Source: Rotaria sp. Silwood1 (lineage: Eukaryota; Rotifera; Eurotatoria; Philodinida; Philodinidae). Taken from it: a DNA stretch of 64,000 nt. A program made the position numbers and the translations under genes. The stretch lies in contig CAJNOP010000013.1 of the NCBI GenBank assembly GCA_905250075.1, positions 2,586,188 to 2,650,187 of the forward strand, in the 5' to 3' direction. The notes under the pieces are model-generated. The model searched no databases. It saw nothing but the letters and a program-made list of their open reading frames with translations, and was not told where the DNA came from. Of this stretch, positions 1-12,269 are shown in pieces (position 1 is the first letter of the stretch; every line of letters starts with the position of its first letter).

Positions 1-142
1 GAAACAAGATATTTTTCAATTTTACATAGCAATGAAATTCTTGTGTTTCTGCATAATAAATCAATCTAAACTATTATACATTTCTGACGATAGAACTACC
101 TGAATTGATACATGCCATTTTAGTTCATGTTGAATTCACAAT

Positions 143-645
143 AAGATTCTCAGTAAGACTCGAAACATCCTAAAAGGATTGGTTTCCATGAGCCTTTGGA
201 GCCAAGTTGGTGATCTTTTTAGTGAACTTTCGATCTCGTTTTTGGTATTTATCGAAAAATCAAATAACGGTATTTCGATTTGAACTTGTACCTATAAACA
301 GATCGAATGATTAGTAGAATATGCTGTAAGTTTTAGTCAAAATGAATGCTCCTTTGTTTAGATACTAAATTTTCAAGTAAACTGGTTTTTTGTGGTAAAC
401 GACCATATTATGGAAGTTTAATATCTTGACAAAGGAACATTCTCTTTGACTGACACTTTCAAGATATTCTACTAGTTATTCAGCCTGTTTATAGGTAAAA
501 TTTCACATTCTAATACCGCTATTTGATTGTTTTTGATAAATATCTAGAGCTAGATCGAAAATTCTCAAAATCGACTATATTCTTGACTGTAGAAGCTCAT
601 AGACACGACCCCTTTTGGGACTTTTCTAATTTTACTGAGATCCGA
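143..645. repeat. Long imperfect palindrome (foldback/MITE-like element)
   Basis: The sequence from about 143 to 373 reads as a diverged reverse complement of about 416 to 645, with a centre of roughly 40 bp. Matching landmarks are ctgtttatag at 485 against ctataaacag near 291, and acaaaggaacattc near 431 against gaatgctcctttgt near 343. There is no coding capacity. The shape is that of a non-autonomous foldback or MITE-type DNA element. Arm identity is moderate, so it is not recent. Confidence 0.75.
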
Positions 646-3307
646 CGACAAATATCAGCTCTGGTAGTTCTCTTGTGAGTAGATCATCTCCTTTAAACTA
701 GATAATTAAATTTTAAATAAAAGATCTAACAAAAGTATATGTGTATTTCCATATGTAGGTTTACAATCAACATGTGTTTAATTAATTTAATATAACTTCG
801 AACGAGTTAGAATCGTTCAAGTTTTCTGTGATATACTTTTTAGGCATGTTGCCGCCCTCCTCTACTTCATTATGTAACTGTTACAATGATCAATAAATCG
901 AAATAAAAAATAAACAATAGACATATCTATAAATAACCAAAAATATATTTGACAATAGTCAAATTCACTGAAATCTAAAGTTAAAAAAATTGGAACCTTC
1001 ACTATAGCTTCTAACAATTACTTGAATTTATTTTTTTGATTTCAAATTACTCATCAAATGTTCTTTGACATAATTGAATTAGAGATCCGCGAAGCAACTG
1101 AAAAACTGTCTTGCCTCACCCAGGACCTAGCATAAAAACGGATGTTTTTTTGAAGACATTTTTCCAACTACATATAACAATTACTATCTCTTGTATTTCA
1201 TAAGAGCAAATAAAGAACATTTAATACACACATAAATAGCTTCAAAAACCAAAATACAAAAATGTATCATAAAATCAAAATGATTAATTACCATTTATTT
1301 TTTTTTAGTGAACGTATAAATAAATCTTCTTTATTGATTACGGATTGAATAGAGTATGTCTGAAGTTGATCATCAAACCACCAGCACTAAACTGGCGTCC
1401 GATGTCAGCTGTAGTTGTTGAAATTGATTGAAGCGTTTGAGCAAGTTTTTTATAAGACAGGATAAATGAATTGTTAAATGTCACACCGTCTCATGCTTAC
1501 CTCGCTTTCGAAAAGCCTTGTCTCATTTCGCGGTGTACCTCGGTGAGTTGAGCACATCTGATTTGAATAATGTTATCATTTGTACCTTTTCATTCATCGT
1601 TTCAGCTCAATGAACAATATCCATTGTCATTGAATTTAGCAATATAAATTCCTGTAAAATCAAAGATTTGCTCGTAAAAATTGTAACACAAATGAGAGTT
1701 CACAGAATATGTTTGTTTATTATTGTTCGAATCGATAAAAAAAAGTAAAAAAGAGTACATAGCTCTACAGTTAAAAATATTAATAAGTTCTTATTTTATT
1801 TTTACTTCCATAGCTCTTTTCACTGTTCTGCATTTATATTTTGTGTATAAACTAGGAATAAATCGCTTCATCGATTAGGATATCATATTTATTGATTTGA
1901 TCTGTTCGATCAAAAACATAATATTGTAATTCTTTGCACTAGAATTGTGAATTTGACTGAGATTATGCCATCTTTAAGCGATCTAACCCTTGCTCTCAAT
2001 AAACAATCATCATTATTGGTTGATTTACTTCCGTGACAGATCTCGAGAGAGGCACTAGTACCAATCGCTCCTGCCTGTTATGATACGTTTCGGTTTTTCT
2101 TGCAACAGAAAGTGCCCAAAAATGAATCGGTACGACCTCTACGGGATTTCAAAACATGTTTTGTGAGCATAATTGTCCTCCTTTCCCCAAATCCTAGATA
2201 CACCTCTATTCCTTTCTCGATACACTCGATTACATATTATTGAAATGAGTTTCTGCACCTAGTAATCACCATTTGATAAAGTCAGTCTCGAATAAAAATT
2301 TGCAGATCTTCTATAGACAACTGAACTTTTCTTTTTGTAAACGTTATTACTTCTAGCAAATGTTTCATTCATTGTTTTTGACAGTAGTGCTTTAAAAATG
2401 TTTCTGAAATTAAATACTACTCTAATTCTCGGCACAATGACAATTCATTAAGCATCCTATCGATAGATGTTTTAGGTATATTGTACGTTCGATCGAGTAG
2501 CTATTAAATGTCAGCATCAGTTTTGGGATCGAAATTACTATGAAATTTTTCACCGTCAAAAACAATACTTTGGGTATGAACCTCAAAGAATTTGAATTTT
2601 TTTTCTGATCAATATTTAATACACATCATTTATACCATCTATATGAGTAGATTCGAGTTACGATCATTTATTATTGTTCATATTATTCGATTATCATCAA
2701 TTTTTAACAAATAAATTCATACAAACAAAAAAAAAATTAAAAAAAATTGAGGGATATCATGTTGAACAGAACTCATAAAAGTCAAAATACAAAAATAAGA
2801 ATCTCACTTGATGGTTGATTTCTATACAAACTTTTTTCTCTTAACAAAAACAAAAAAAGAAAAATAGTAATTTAAACAAGCCATAGTATAAGCGTATGGC
2901 ACATATAAGCATCATTTGAAATAAACTTTTAAACAGATATGTACAAGTGTCATCAAATAAAAAAAAATAGTGGACGGAATGAAAACCGAAATTATGAAGT
3001 GCCAAAACAAATATGAAATGGTTAGCTTTTAGGAGAATCAGCTTTTTTTTCAAATAAAAGTTTCATTTTCATTGATTTATATACATTCACATATAAGAAG
3101 AATATTCATTCAATTTCTATTAATTAACGGATAGAGAGAAAAAAGAATTTCATTATTTAATACTCAGATGAATGCATAGCAGGTATTGTATTAAAGTATG
3201 ACATTGAACTATTTGTCTCACATCTTGTCATTTCATATTTTGATGGATAATAATGTACTTCATTGATTTTCATTTTATATTCTGATCATGAATTGCACAA
3301 ATCACTA
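646..3307. other. Non-coding AT-rich stretch
   Basis: No ORF here has a plausible composition. There are many short A/T homopolymer runs. I see no splice-linked exons, tRNA-like fold or clear repeat. Confidence 0.5.
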
Positions 3308-4117
3308 TTATTTCAAATATTTAGCAATGCCGTCAAGGTAATTATTGGAAGAGTTAGTTATACCTGGAATAGAATTTAAAAAAGAAAATTTATACATGTC
3401 ATTATGATTACTGTTCATTATGGTTGTTGGATAAATCGAATGAGACTCTTGTTCATGTCAATAAATCACTTGTTGAGATAAATAATAATTTGAGATATTC
3501 ATATATGATCTATATTTGTCAATGATGTTTGTATGTTATTGTTATTAATAGATGAAGAATTTTGTTGATTAATATTATTTTCAATTTTTATTCATTTAGA
3601 ATCACATTTATTACGTTTTGTATTTAAAGAAAAATTTCTTGTATGAGTTAAATTAAATGAAGATGTAGAAGATAATTTTTCATCTGAAATTAATAAAACA
3701 AAAGTTTATTTTTAAATAAAATAAAATATACCAACATATTGTTCGTTATTATCGATGAATTATTCTTATTATTGACAACAATAGTATTTGATTGTCCAAT
3801 AATTTCTATACTCAGTATACCGAGTTCAATGAGACGTACATTGCCTTCAATAGCAAGTAAACGTAGTCGATCAGCTGCCTCTTTTGGAATATCAAATGTA
3901 ACTTTTATACTATTCCATGGTTGTATTTTTTTTAAAGCGAATCTTCTTCGACCTAAATTATTATATATTATGACACTATTTTATCGTTTAAAACAATACC
4001 TATATGAAGTATTTGTCTTAGTTTATTTCTAATTTCATATAGTTTGTCTTTTAATTTTGGGTCAAGATAATCGGTTTTGCATACAAGTCGGATTTCGACA
4101 ATATCTTTTCGTGACAT
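3308..4117 (-). pseudogene. Broken NCOA6-like gene (N-terminal NCOA6 domain)
   Basis: Exon 1 (4000-4117) starts MSRKDIVEIR and joins exon 2 (starting at 3952) across a 47-bp GT-AG intron. The join gives a stretch with PWNSIKVTF, IPKEAADRLRLLA and LGILSIEI. This closely matches the conserved N-terminal domain of nuclear receptor coactivator 6, a transcription coactivator, and the upstream part aligns too. Beyond exon 2 there is an acceptor near 3684. The following sequence is coding-like (rich in N, S, Q) but carries two in-frame TGA codons, then shifts frame. After another TGA it ends in the peptide NYLDGIAKYLK and a stop at 3308-3310. Simple read-through of exon 2 would instead stop at 3691. 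Either this is a decayed copy or the 3' exons are assembled with errors. The N-terminal domain is well supported; the 3' structure is not. Confidence 0.65.
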
Positions 4118-4659
4118 AATTATTTAGCATTGCTATACAAGAAAAATAAAAATAAGCATTAGAACAATTTAGAAACACAGATTTGATAGTTGATATCCCT
4201 TACACTACAGGAAATACTTGTACATTGATTCAGAACGATAAATAATAAAAGTATATTATTTGCTTTCTTTTATTTTTAATTATATTTTTTAATTAGTTAA
4301 TGATAATTGCTTCATGAGAGAAAAATGACAGTGAATAACTAATGATTGGTGAACGTGAATAACCAGTCGGCAAGATAAATAAGGGTACTAAAAAAATCTA
4401 AACGAATTGATATGGATTATAAGTCACGAGTTCTCTATAAATTATTAGATTCTGAGAAGTTGTTTGTCTTTTTTGACGTTTTATATAACAAATTGTTGAG
4501 AGAAAATGTATTTTCAATTTTATTCTGACTAGTAATACACAGAGTTTTATATTAAATCTTTATTGAAATCAATTTCTGCTATAGATGTCGTTTTATGAGG
4601 CGACGTCGTTCTTTTTTTGGCATATATGCTCTCTGCATATGTTTATTCATTATGATTAT

Positions 4660-6448
4660 CAATTAATATGTAGGAACTAAGGGAATGAATTCGCTCATAG
4701 AATCTAATCGGTACAATGTTAACCACAATACATTTATCTTCACTTTGGTGAAGAAGCTTACTAAATAACTCCATTTAATTCATATTTGGTTGATCAACTT
4801 TCTATCGGCTCAGTAGCGAATATACAAAGTCATGGTTTAGGTTCCATGTGCCCTTTTATTATATATCTAATGCATGATTCCCATGTAAAAGTCGAAGTAA
4901 AGTCTAGATCTCCATGATGTTTGACTTGCTGTACTAAATGAAGATGACTGTGTAGACTATACAAAACGATCGATACATTGTAGATAAGTGGAGTTGATTG
5001 ACAATAGAAATCGAGTGACTTCTCAGTTAGAAAAGTTTTGGTTTGAAGACCAACATATCGACGGTAAATCGCTGATGATGCGATGAAAGTAGCAGATTAT
5101 GGAAGAAAGGGAGTCCAATGTAAAATATGAAAAGACGACCATGTTTCGCTTTCCAGCGGTATACTTTCGAGATGGAGAAGTTGAAATCAACGCTCATGCT
5201 GTCAGATAATGGTTATTTTCATAATCGATTATTAATAATTGAGAGATTATTCTTAGTTAGAGTTAATTACTACCGTCGTAAAAGCATCAGAACGTGACTT
5301 AAGCAGACTAGATGCATATAATCATAGAGAAGGCATGTTGAACACTGGAGAATTAAGGATAAGTAAGATGCACAAGACCACGAATTATCGATCAACATAG
5401 AACAGCCAGTATAATCAATCTCCATCGATGATTGTTGAGCAGCGTGGATGAATTCATTGTTTGTTTGGAGTTTTGTGTTGTTTCGATCGTAAGGATCGAG
5501 CATATCGTCATAGGCAACATCATAATAGCCTAGTAAAAAGTAGAATTCTCAGAAAATCAGTCGAATGACTGATAGAAAGAAACGGTACGTAAACAAACTG
5601 AACAAAAGCAAACAAAATCAGATAACTTACGTAAAGAGAGACACGATGTGCACGCAAACTTTTCATAGAAATTGCTTGTTTTTTTTTAGTAAGAATGCTT
5701 TAGCTGGCAGATTAGTCATCAAGCCATGCACACGAACGACAAAATGAAACTCATCTTCACCTTTATACATAGTTATATTATGTTCTATGAGATTACGGAT
5801 ATTGCACTGATGATCTCTCAATGGCAACAGAATCTAAATTATCGAGCTCAATAAAGGCCATAGGCTTTGATTTGAACTACGAACAAGCGGCAGAGTACCA
5901 TCGACATCTAACAAGAGGCAACAAATTATTTTGATATGCTTTCATCTAAAAATGATTTCTCTCTTACTTTTCTTGTCTTTTGTTTTGCCTATAATGTTTG
6001 AAATTCATGATATCGTTACACGGAGTTAATCTGGCGTGTTTATAAAGCGGATGGGAGTGTGCTTGATAATAGTATGCGGAGCGAAACGAATGTCCATTGT
6101 TACAATCTCGTACTATCGTGTATTTACCGATTTTCTGGAAGGATTATCACAGACTAGATTCGAACATTGTTTGATGCCTGATCTCAGAGCGATTTTATCG
6201 CTTCTGCAATGCAGACAAACGCATTTCGTCGAGTAAGAGTTGAATTGACCAAAGTCACGTAGAACAGACTTGTGTAAGGTCCATAGTCGATTCGGTTCAG
6301 ATAGGACAAGCTTGTCAAACTTGAGGAAATGAATCGTTTGGAGTTTGCCAAGATTAGCGTCGATTGTAAATTCTCTGAGTGAGATTGTGCTTATAGCAAA
6401 CGAGTGAGAATCATTGATAAATAGAACAGGTGGTTTGATAACACTCAA
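4660..6448 (-). mobile_element. Decayed DNA-transposon transposase (DYMH-type, CACTA/EnSpm-like)
   Basis: Reading the minus strand across frames recovers the usual order of a metazoan transposase. A Cys-rich N-terminal part contains CVCLHC and CSNLVC (about 6150-6250). A DVDGTLPLVRSSN...LWPLL block follows (about 5850-5920), then VRVHGLMTNLPAKAF (about 5690-5740, the VHGFVCDAPARAF-type block). Next come LLYDYMHLVCL (about 5290-5330, the DYMHLVCLG block), VYRWKAKHGRLF (about 5120-5160, RWKATEFR block) and DLDFTSTFTWES (about 4880-4920, LDSFSAFPFEN block). Stops and frameshifts separate most blocks, so it is dead. Assignment to the CACTA/EnSpm side rests on recalled family motifs. The region is less AT-rich than its surroundings. 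Outer ends and terminal inverted repeats were not found. Confidence 0.65.
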
Positions 6449-9400
6449 ACTCTTTGCACCGAACTAAAACAATGAAAATGAGCAATTAAATAAAATATTT
6501 TGATTCTCTTGTTCATACCGTAGAATCGGCCGATCCGAACTGATCTTGACTTTTTTTTCGTTAGACCTCTTCTACTAACATGAAAACGAATATTAGGATA
6601 CTGCAGTTGATTTCAATAGAATTCAGGCGTGGTTATCACAAGAAAGGTGGACGATAATTATTGAAATGATCAAGAAGATACTCCACTAAAGAAAGCACAA
6701 GAAATGTGAATTACGACATGCTAAGGACAAATATTATTTGTATCACGAGTTGTTATCCCAGGCTACTCCTTTTTTCATCACTTCTTTTCTTTTTCTAGTT
6801 GCATCGAACCGATCCAGCTCCATGTTACGCTCAATCGGCAAGTACGTCTTGATTTAGAGATGTGACACCGTTTCTCCAGGTAATGGAATGCAACCTTTCT
6901 GTTTCTAGACCCGAAAGTGACCAACACTGGCAATCTGGAATTCGAACTGGTGCTGGTGTAGTCATTGATGGGGTGTACTACAGTGTTCGAAGACGGATGA
7001 CTGTGACAATTTTTGGATAGAAGAAGAGTTAGCACTCACGGAACTACGCTTTATTGTGTTTCTTCTTATCAAGAATCGCATCATTTACGTAGAAAGCACA
7101 TACTTATATATACAATCGTCATAGAGAAGAGAGAAATATGAAAGAAAAGGATAATAAGGACCAAATAGGATAGGGACAAAGTACCACATGATGTACAAAG
7201 TAAGGACAGAAAGATAAGGACAATACATAAGATCAGAAGAAATAGTACGAAGAGGTCAAACATCATGCATACAATGTACTTAACCGGAAACGTTACAATG
7301 ACTTGTTTATCGGTGATCAGAACAGATGTTCAATCTACTACAGAAGTAAAATGTCTATCACCTTCTTGGAACTCATCGTCATTGTCATGGTTATATTTGT
7401 TTGAGAATTTTGTAGAGTAAACCAAGGTGCATCTGTTTCTATTGTTGAAATTCAGAAAGTAGTGCTCGATCTAGAGAAACAGCAATAACATAATGTACGA
7501 CTATTGGAACGAAAATGTATGTGTGGGTACATATGAGCGTCATTTGATGAACTTCTCTCTGATGAAATCGAAGTTGCGAAAAAATATATTAAAACATATG
7601 GAAAAAACACATGGGAGTTTTCTCTAAAATAAGCAATTTATCATGTTTTTAATGATGTCACAGATTTACATCACTACAGAAATTACCCAAGGCTTTTGTG
7701 CCACTATTATAGTGCTTTTGTGAAACATGATTTTCAATGTGTTGAAGTATATGATAAGAAAATTGATTCCATATCTCCACTTGATTCAAAGGTCGCGACA
7801 AACATACCGATGCTCTTTTAACTTTCTGACAGAGGTTGGAGTATGTTTGTAATGGCTTAGCGGATTTCCGAACACGCTGGTTGATGATCTCTTCAGAGTC
7901 TGTCATTTAGATGACGAGATTTTCACAAAATAAAAACAGCGCAAAATCCATAATTCAGAGTAGTTTGAGGGTAAGCCAAAGCAGTGTTTTCTCTCTTTTC
8001 ACAGCTATCGATGGCCATAAAATTTTTTATGACTATAAATTCTATATTGATTCTGCACACTGATGAAATGTTCGTCATACATAGAAATTCTACATCAATT
8101 GTGGATGTATTTGGTACCTCACAATAAGTTTTCTTTGTTATGTCTTTTGTCTTTACAAATGATGTGGTGTAAGTAATACACAATGTAAATAAATATGTAA
8201 TAAACTACAATGACGAACAGTGATTTCATTCTGTTTCGATAATATAACATGATAGAGAAGTGGCTATATAAGTTATATTAGGCATAGTTTAGTGAATATT
8301 CACTTAAAAGAAATATTCTTATTCATATTCCTCCATCAAAGTGATCATTGGTACTAGTATAACTGCTTTGATATGCAAAAACAAGCATGCACTAATTCAA
8401 AACAAAATTTATACCGATCGGCAAGGAATCGTCTATTAGATCGGACCGCATCGGACGTTTACCGTTACCAGTTGCATTACTGCTCCTTGATGCTTGAACA
8501 GTGAAACTCGCTAAACTGAAAAGCTAAGATGTAGTTAGAAAACTTCAATAAGCTTAAAAAGCGTCGATAACGGCTGCATTCTGATCGATGACATTAATTT
8601 TAGTATGGGTAATCGATTTTTTACATAAAGTAGTGTACAAATTTATAGTGTTACCTCACCTAACTAATTTTTTTGATCATTCTCGACCAGTTTTTTCATA
8701 CTTATGACAAGCAGTATCTGTTGGGTTACATGCAATCAAGTGTACTCCTTCTGAATATGCTATCAGATATTCTTAATGTGACCTTTAATTTTGAGCAAAA
8801 TAAATGTTAATCAAAACTGGTCGTTTTTGTGTCGGCGCCTAATAAGAGTGCCACTATCGTATTATTCTCAAATTTCTACTACAACGACATTCATTTGTCT
8901 CGGAAGTTACATAATATGTTAGAGATTCTGCGTCTGAATATTTTCATGATAAAGACCAAGCTAAGCATTTGTTCTACCGAAACTAAGCAGGTATCGCATG
9001 AAACAGTTGAGTTTGCGAAATTTCTATTGGTTTCTAACGGTAAGATCCGAAAACAGCTTTAGCCTTCATTTCGACTCAGATCAAGTCAGTTCTTTCATTC
9101 GAAAACAATACTTAGAGACGATTATTGTTTCCAGCACGATTCCAAGCTAACAATACTTCGATCTATCTAGGCGAAGAGATAAACTTCGCCGTTTCAAGCT
9201 CTTCTTCGGAGACCAAACCCGAAAATGAATACGATTGCAGGATTAGTTATCGTGATGTATAGCTTTCAGTTGCTGGTCATCATTAGTCTTTAACTAAAAA
9301 TGTGAAAAGTAATCTATAAAGTAACCATTGCCAGTTAATAATTACATTTCGTACTCATGGCGGAAATAAAACAATACTAAAAATCAATATAAATATAATC

Positions 9401-10811
9401 AGTATCGAGTCAAACCAACTTCAGTGGAAAAAAAACGTCTGAATGAAAGCTTTTGAATCATTACTTTGAGTTAATATAACTATCATGCAAGGAGAAAAAC
9501 AATAATTCAAATCGTTTGAACAATTGACGTCAGTCACACAAAAGAATGAAACACAGAAGAAAACATTGAAAATCATCATTGCTGTTGTTTTCTCAACAAA
9601 CAATATATCGATAAGACAATAGTGTTTCCTATTAAATCGAGTATAAAATATTGCCTTTAATCCATTTTATTCTCCCTATTTTAGTATAAACAGGCAAGTC
9701 AGTTGAATCAGACACCTATCTTGAAAAATCGATGCAAATTATCTTTCTCGGTCTTTTCTTACGAAAAAGGATGTTATCCTATGACTATATAGTTTTCCCA
9801 GGAAATTTAGTATAGATTAAAGCTTTTTATGCTCATTTTTCCTAAATCAAAAGACCTGGCGTGTCTATCACAAAGTTTTTTGGAAATTAGTACGAATCAT
9901 CATTCTTAGTTTTTTCATGTCAATGCATTGTTTCCTCTAAAAAGGGAGCAAAAGTTAGCAAATAATGAATATTTGAAAATAATGACGTATTTGCAATCTT
10001 ATAACTTTTTTAATCTTATGAAACTATTCACAAATATCAAAAACCATTCTTGCTTAATTATGAGCTCAAGTTTATTCCATTCATACATTGAAAAAGTGAA
10101 AAGAAAAAAGTTACAATTTTCCGCTTTGGGAGCCTTATATGGAAGGTAATGTTGTAATGATCTGTATGGATCTCATTGTGATGCGAATATATTCGATCTG
10201 AAGTGATAATTATGGGAGTAAATTATGTTGACTTCTGTCATATGACTCATAGTGACACGCACGGGTGGAAACAATAAATTCTAGGGTATTTTCAATCGGT
10301 TTCTGTGTTGCTGCGCTGAATTTTTAGTGCTTTCGCAGTCGGATTTGTTATACTGCTTCCATACTGCTAGTTTATTTTTCGCTATATTTCTACGGGAAAT
10401 TGCGAAGATCCTGTATAAAACGCACGGGAGGTCATCGTATACAGTCGATTCAGACGGAGATTGACAACTTAGGACCTGGTATCCTCTTCATTCGAGCTTA
10501 CATATTGCTAATTGGTAGATTCTATTGTAGTATTTTATGCAGCATGGAGACTGAGGGACGGTGTCCCTTCAGAAATTGAATTGGTTCTTCCGAAGTCTTA
10601 AATCACTTCTTCGGAAGTCAAAATCTGGATAATACATTTGTTGATTGCGCAGAGAGAAATTCTAAAAGAATATGTGCCATTACTGTTTTCTTCTTGAGTT
10701 TTAATGATTTTACTAATTTCCAGTCAATGAGAAGGTACTAGAAGAAAAAATAAATAAGAGAATTTTATTGTAAAGTTTTATCCAAAAATAGATCTCAAAG
10801 TCCTTATTACA
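6449..10811. other. Long stretch without a supportable gene
   Basis: It contains several short open frames of 60-86 codons (for example 7658-7906 and 7923-8183 on minus). They lack recognisable domains and splice context. The part from 6770 to 7060 has coding-like composition and could be an extension of the decayed transposon. A small hairpin built on cttccgaag/cttcggaag lies at about 10588-10620. Nothing else is supportable. Confidence 0.4.
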
Positions 10812-11180
10812 AGCGGGAAGAAGTGAAAATGCCGTACTTCCTGTACTTCCAGACTATGTAATAACTGTGCATCAGGTCTCTTTAGCTATTTCAAGTCTAC
10901 TATCGACCTGTGTTACGGTATATTAGCCGAAGTTCAGTCTACGTTAGTCTATCTGACAATAAAGCCCAAATACTTCACGGTACTTCCGAATAGGAAGTAC
11001 GGTGAAGTATTTGAGCTTTAGGGTGAGGTTGATTTAAGTAAGCTGGACTTCAGCTAATATACCGTAACACAGGTCGCCAGTAGCCTTGAAATAGCTAAAG
11101 AGATCTTATACACAATTATTACATAGTCTGGAAGTACAGGAAGTACGCTGAAGTATGGTATTTTCGCTCCTTCTCTCTTG
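10812..11180. repeat. Near-perfect palindrome, about 370 bp (foldback element)
   Basis: The left arm (10812-10988) and right arm (10995-11180) are reverse complements with few mismatches and one roughly 10-bp indel. The centre is only a few bases (around 10990, cttccgaataggaag). Shared blocks include gtaacacaggtcg with its complement and ggaagtacaggaagtacg with its complement. There is no ORF. Arm identity is much higher than in the 143-645 element, which suggests a younger insertion or ongoing arm homogenisation. Confidence 0.88.
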
Positions 11181-12269
11181 CATTTTCATGTCCTGCATGT
11201 CTACTCAAAAATGAATAGTGTCTTGAAACAAAACGGAATACTCAAAAGAAAGAATGGATTTTTTTTGCGAGCAAGAAGTATTTTTACTCTTCTGTTCTCT
11301 CGAGGCAGAAGCATCCGACTTCGCTCAATCACTTAAGATATGACACAGATCATGAAATAACATTTCAAAATAAAATTCTTTAATTTCATTTTTCTCCTAA
11401 TATCTTATCACACTTTGAAAACTTAGTAAAATGATTATAATTCAAGAAAATAGAGCAAACGACATAAGTTTTTTGAGAACTATTATCTACAATATATATC
11501 TTATCACGTAGCAACATATGAACTCGAACAGAGCATATTCGTTGAAAATATTTTCGCGAGAATGATATTTGTTATGTAAAATCTCTGTTTGATCTATTAA
11601 TTTATACACTGAATGGTTTCTCTCTGCTTACAAAATGTATGTTCATTTTTTCACGAAACTAATTTTTACAAATCAGTATAAACATAACAGACACATTTAA
11701 GTTGCATTTAATACTTTCTTATTGTTAGAAAATTGAAATGAATGAAATAATTAAACACATATTATCCTTTTATTAAATAATATTTTGTCTCAATTTTATT
11801 TAACTTGTTTTCAAGTAATAAAAAAAGAAAAAAAATTGAAAATTATTTCTCCAATAATTTCTTCCTTTTTTCCTGTTGTATTACATAAATAAATAAACAA
11901 ACATCAAAAAAAAAAAGAAGAATGCTCTAATTTTTCAGCTATAGTTGACATAGAACACTCTTATAATAAATTAATTACAATTGAATAGTATAAAGAAAGA
12001 AAAACGACGAGAGTATCAAGCTGTGTTTTTTTAAATACAATCAAAAGCCGAAACGAACAAAAGAGGAAAGAATTCACTGGATATAAAAAGAAAATACATA
12101 CATGAGAAAAAGAAAACTGAACAAAAAATCTTTTTTAGTTTTCTGTGCATGTTGAAAATAAAAATAAAAACCCTATACATGCTCAATAACGATCAGTTTG
12201 TGGTCTAGAAAAAACAAAAACAAGCATGATTGAATTTTAAATAGAAACGCATTTTCTTGTTTTTTTGCA
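11181..12269. other. Non-coding AT-rich stretch downstream of the RNF19-like gene
   Basis: This is the 3' flank of the minus-strand gene ending at 12270. It is rich in A/T runs. No ORF, repeat or RNA gene is supportable. Confidence 0.45.

Noticed and set aside
3739..4032. Plus-strand 97-codon frame
   Set aside because: It is the shadow of the minus-strand NCOA6-like exons, which carry the recognisable domain.
7658..8183. Two adjacent minus-strand frames of 82 and 86 codons
   Set aside because: They have coding-like composition but no family resemblance, no introns linking them, and they lie beside transposon debris.
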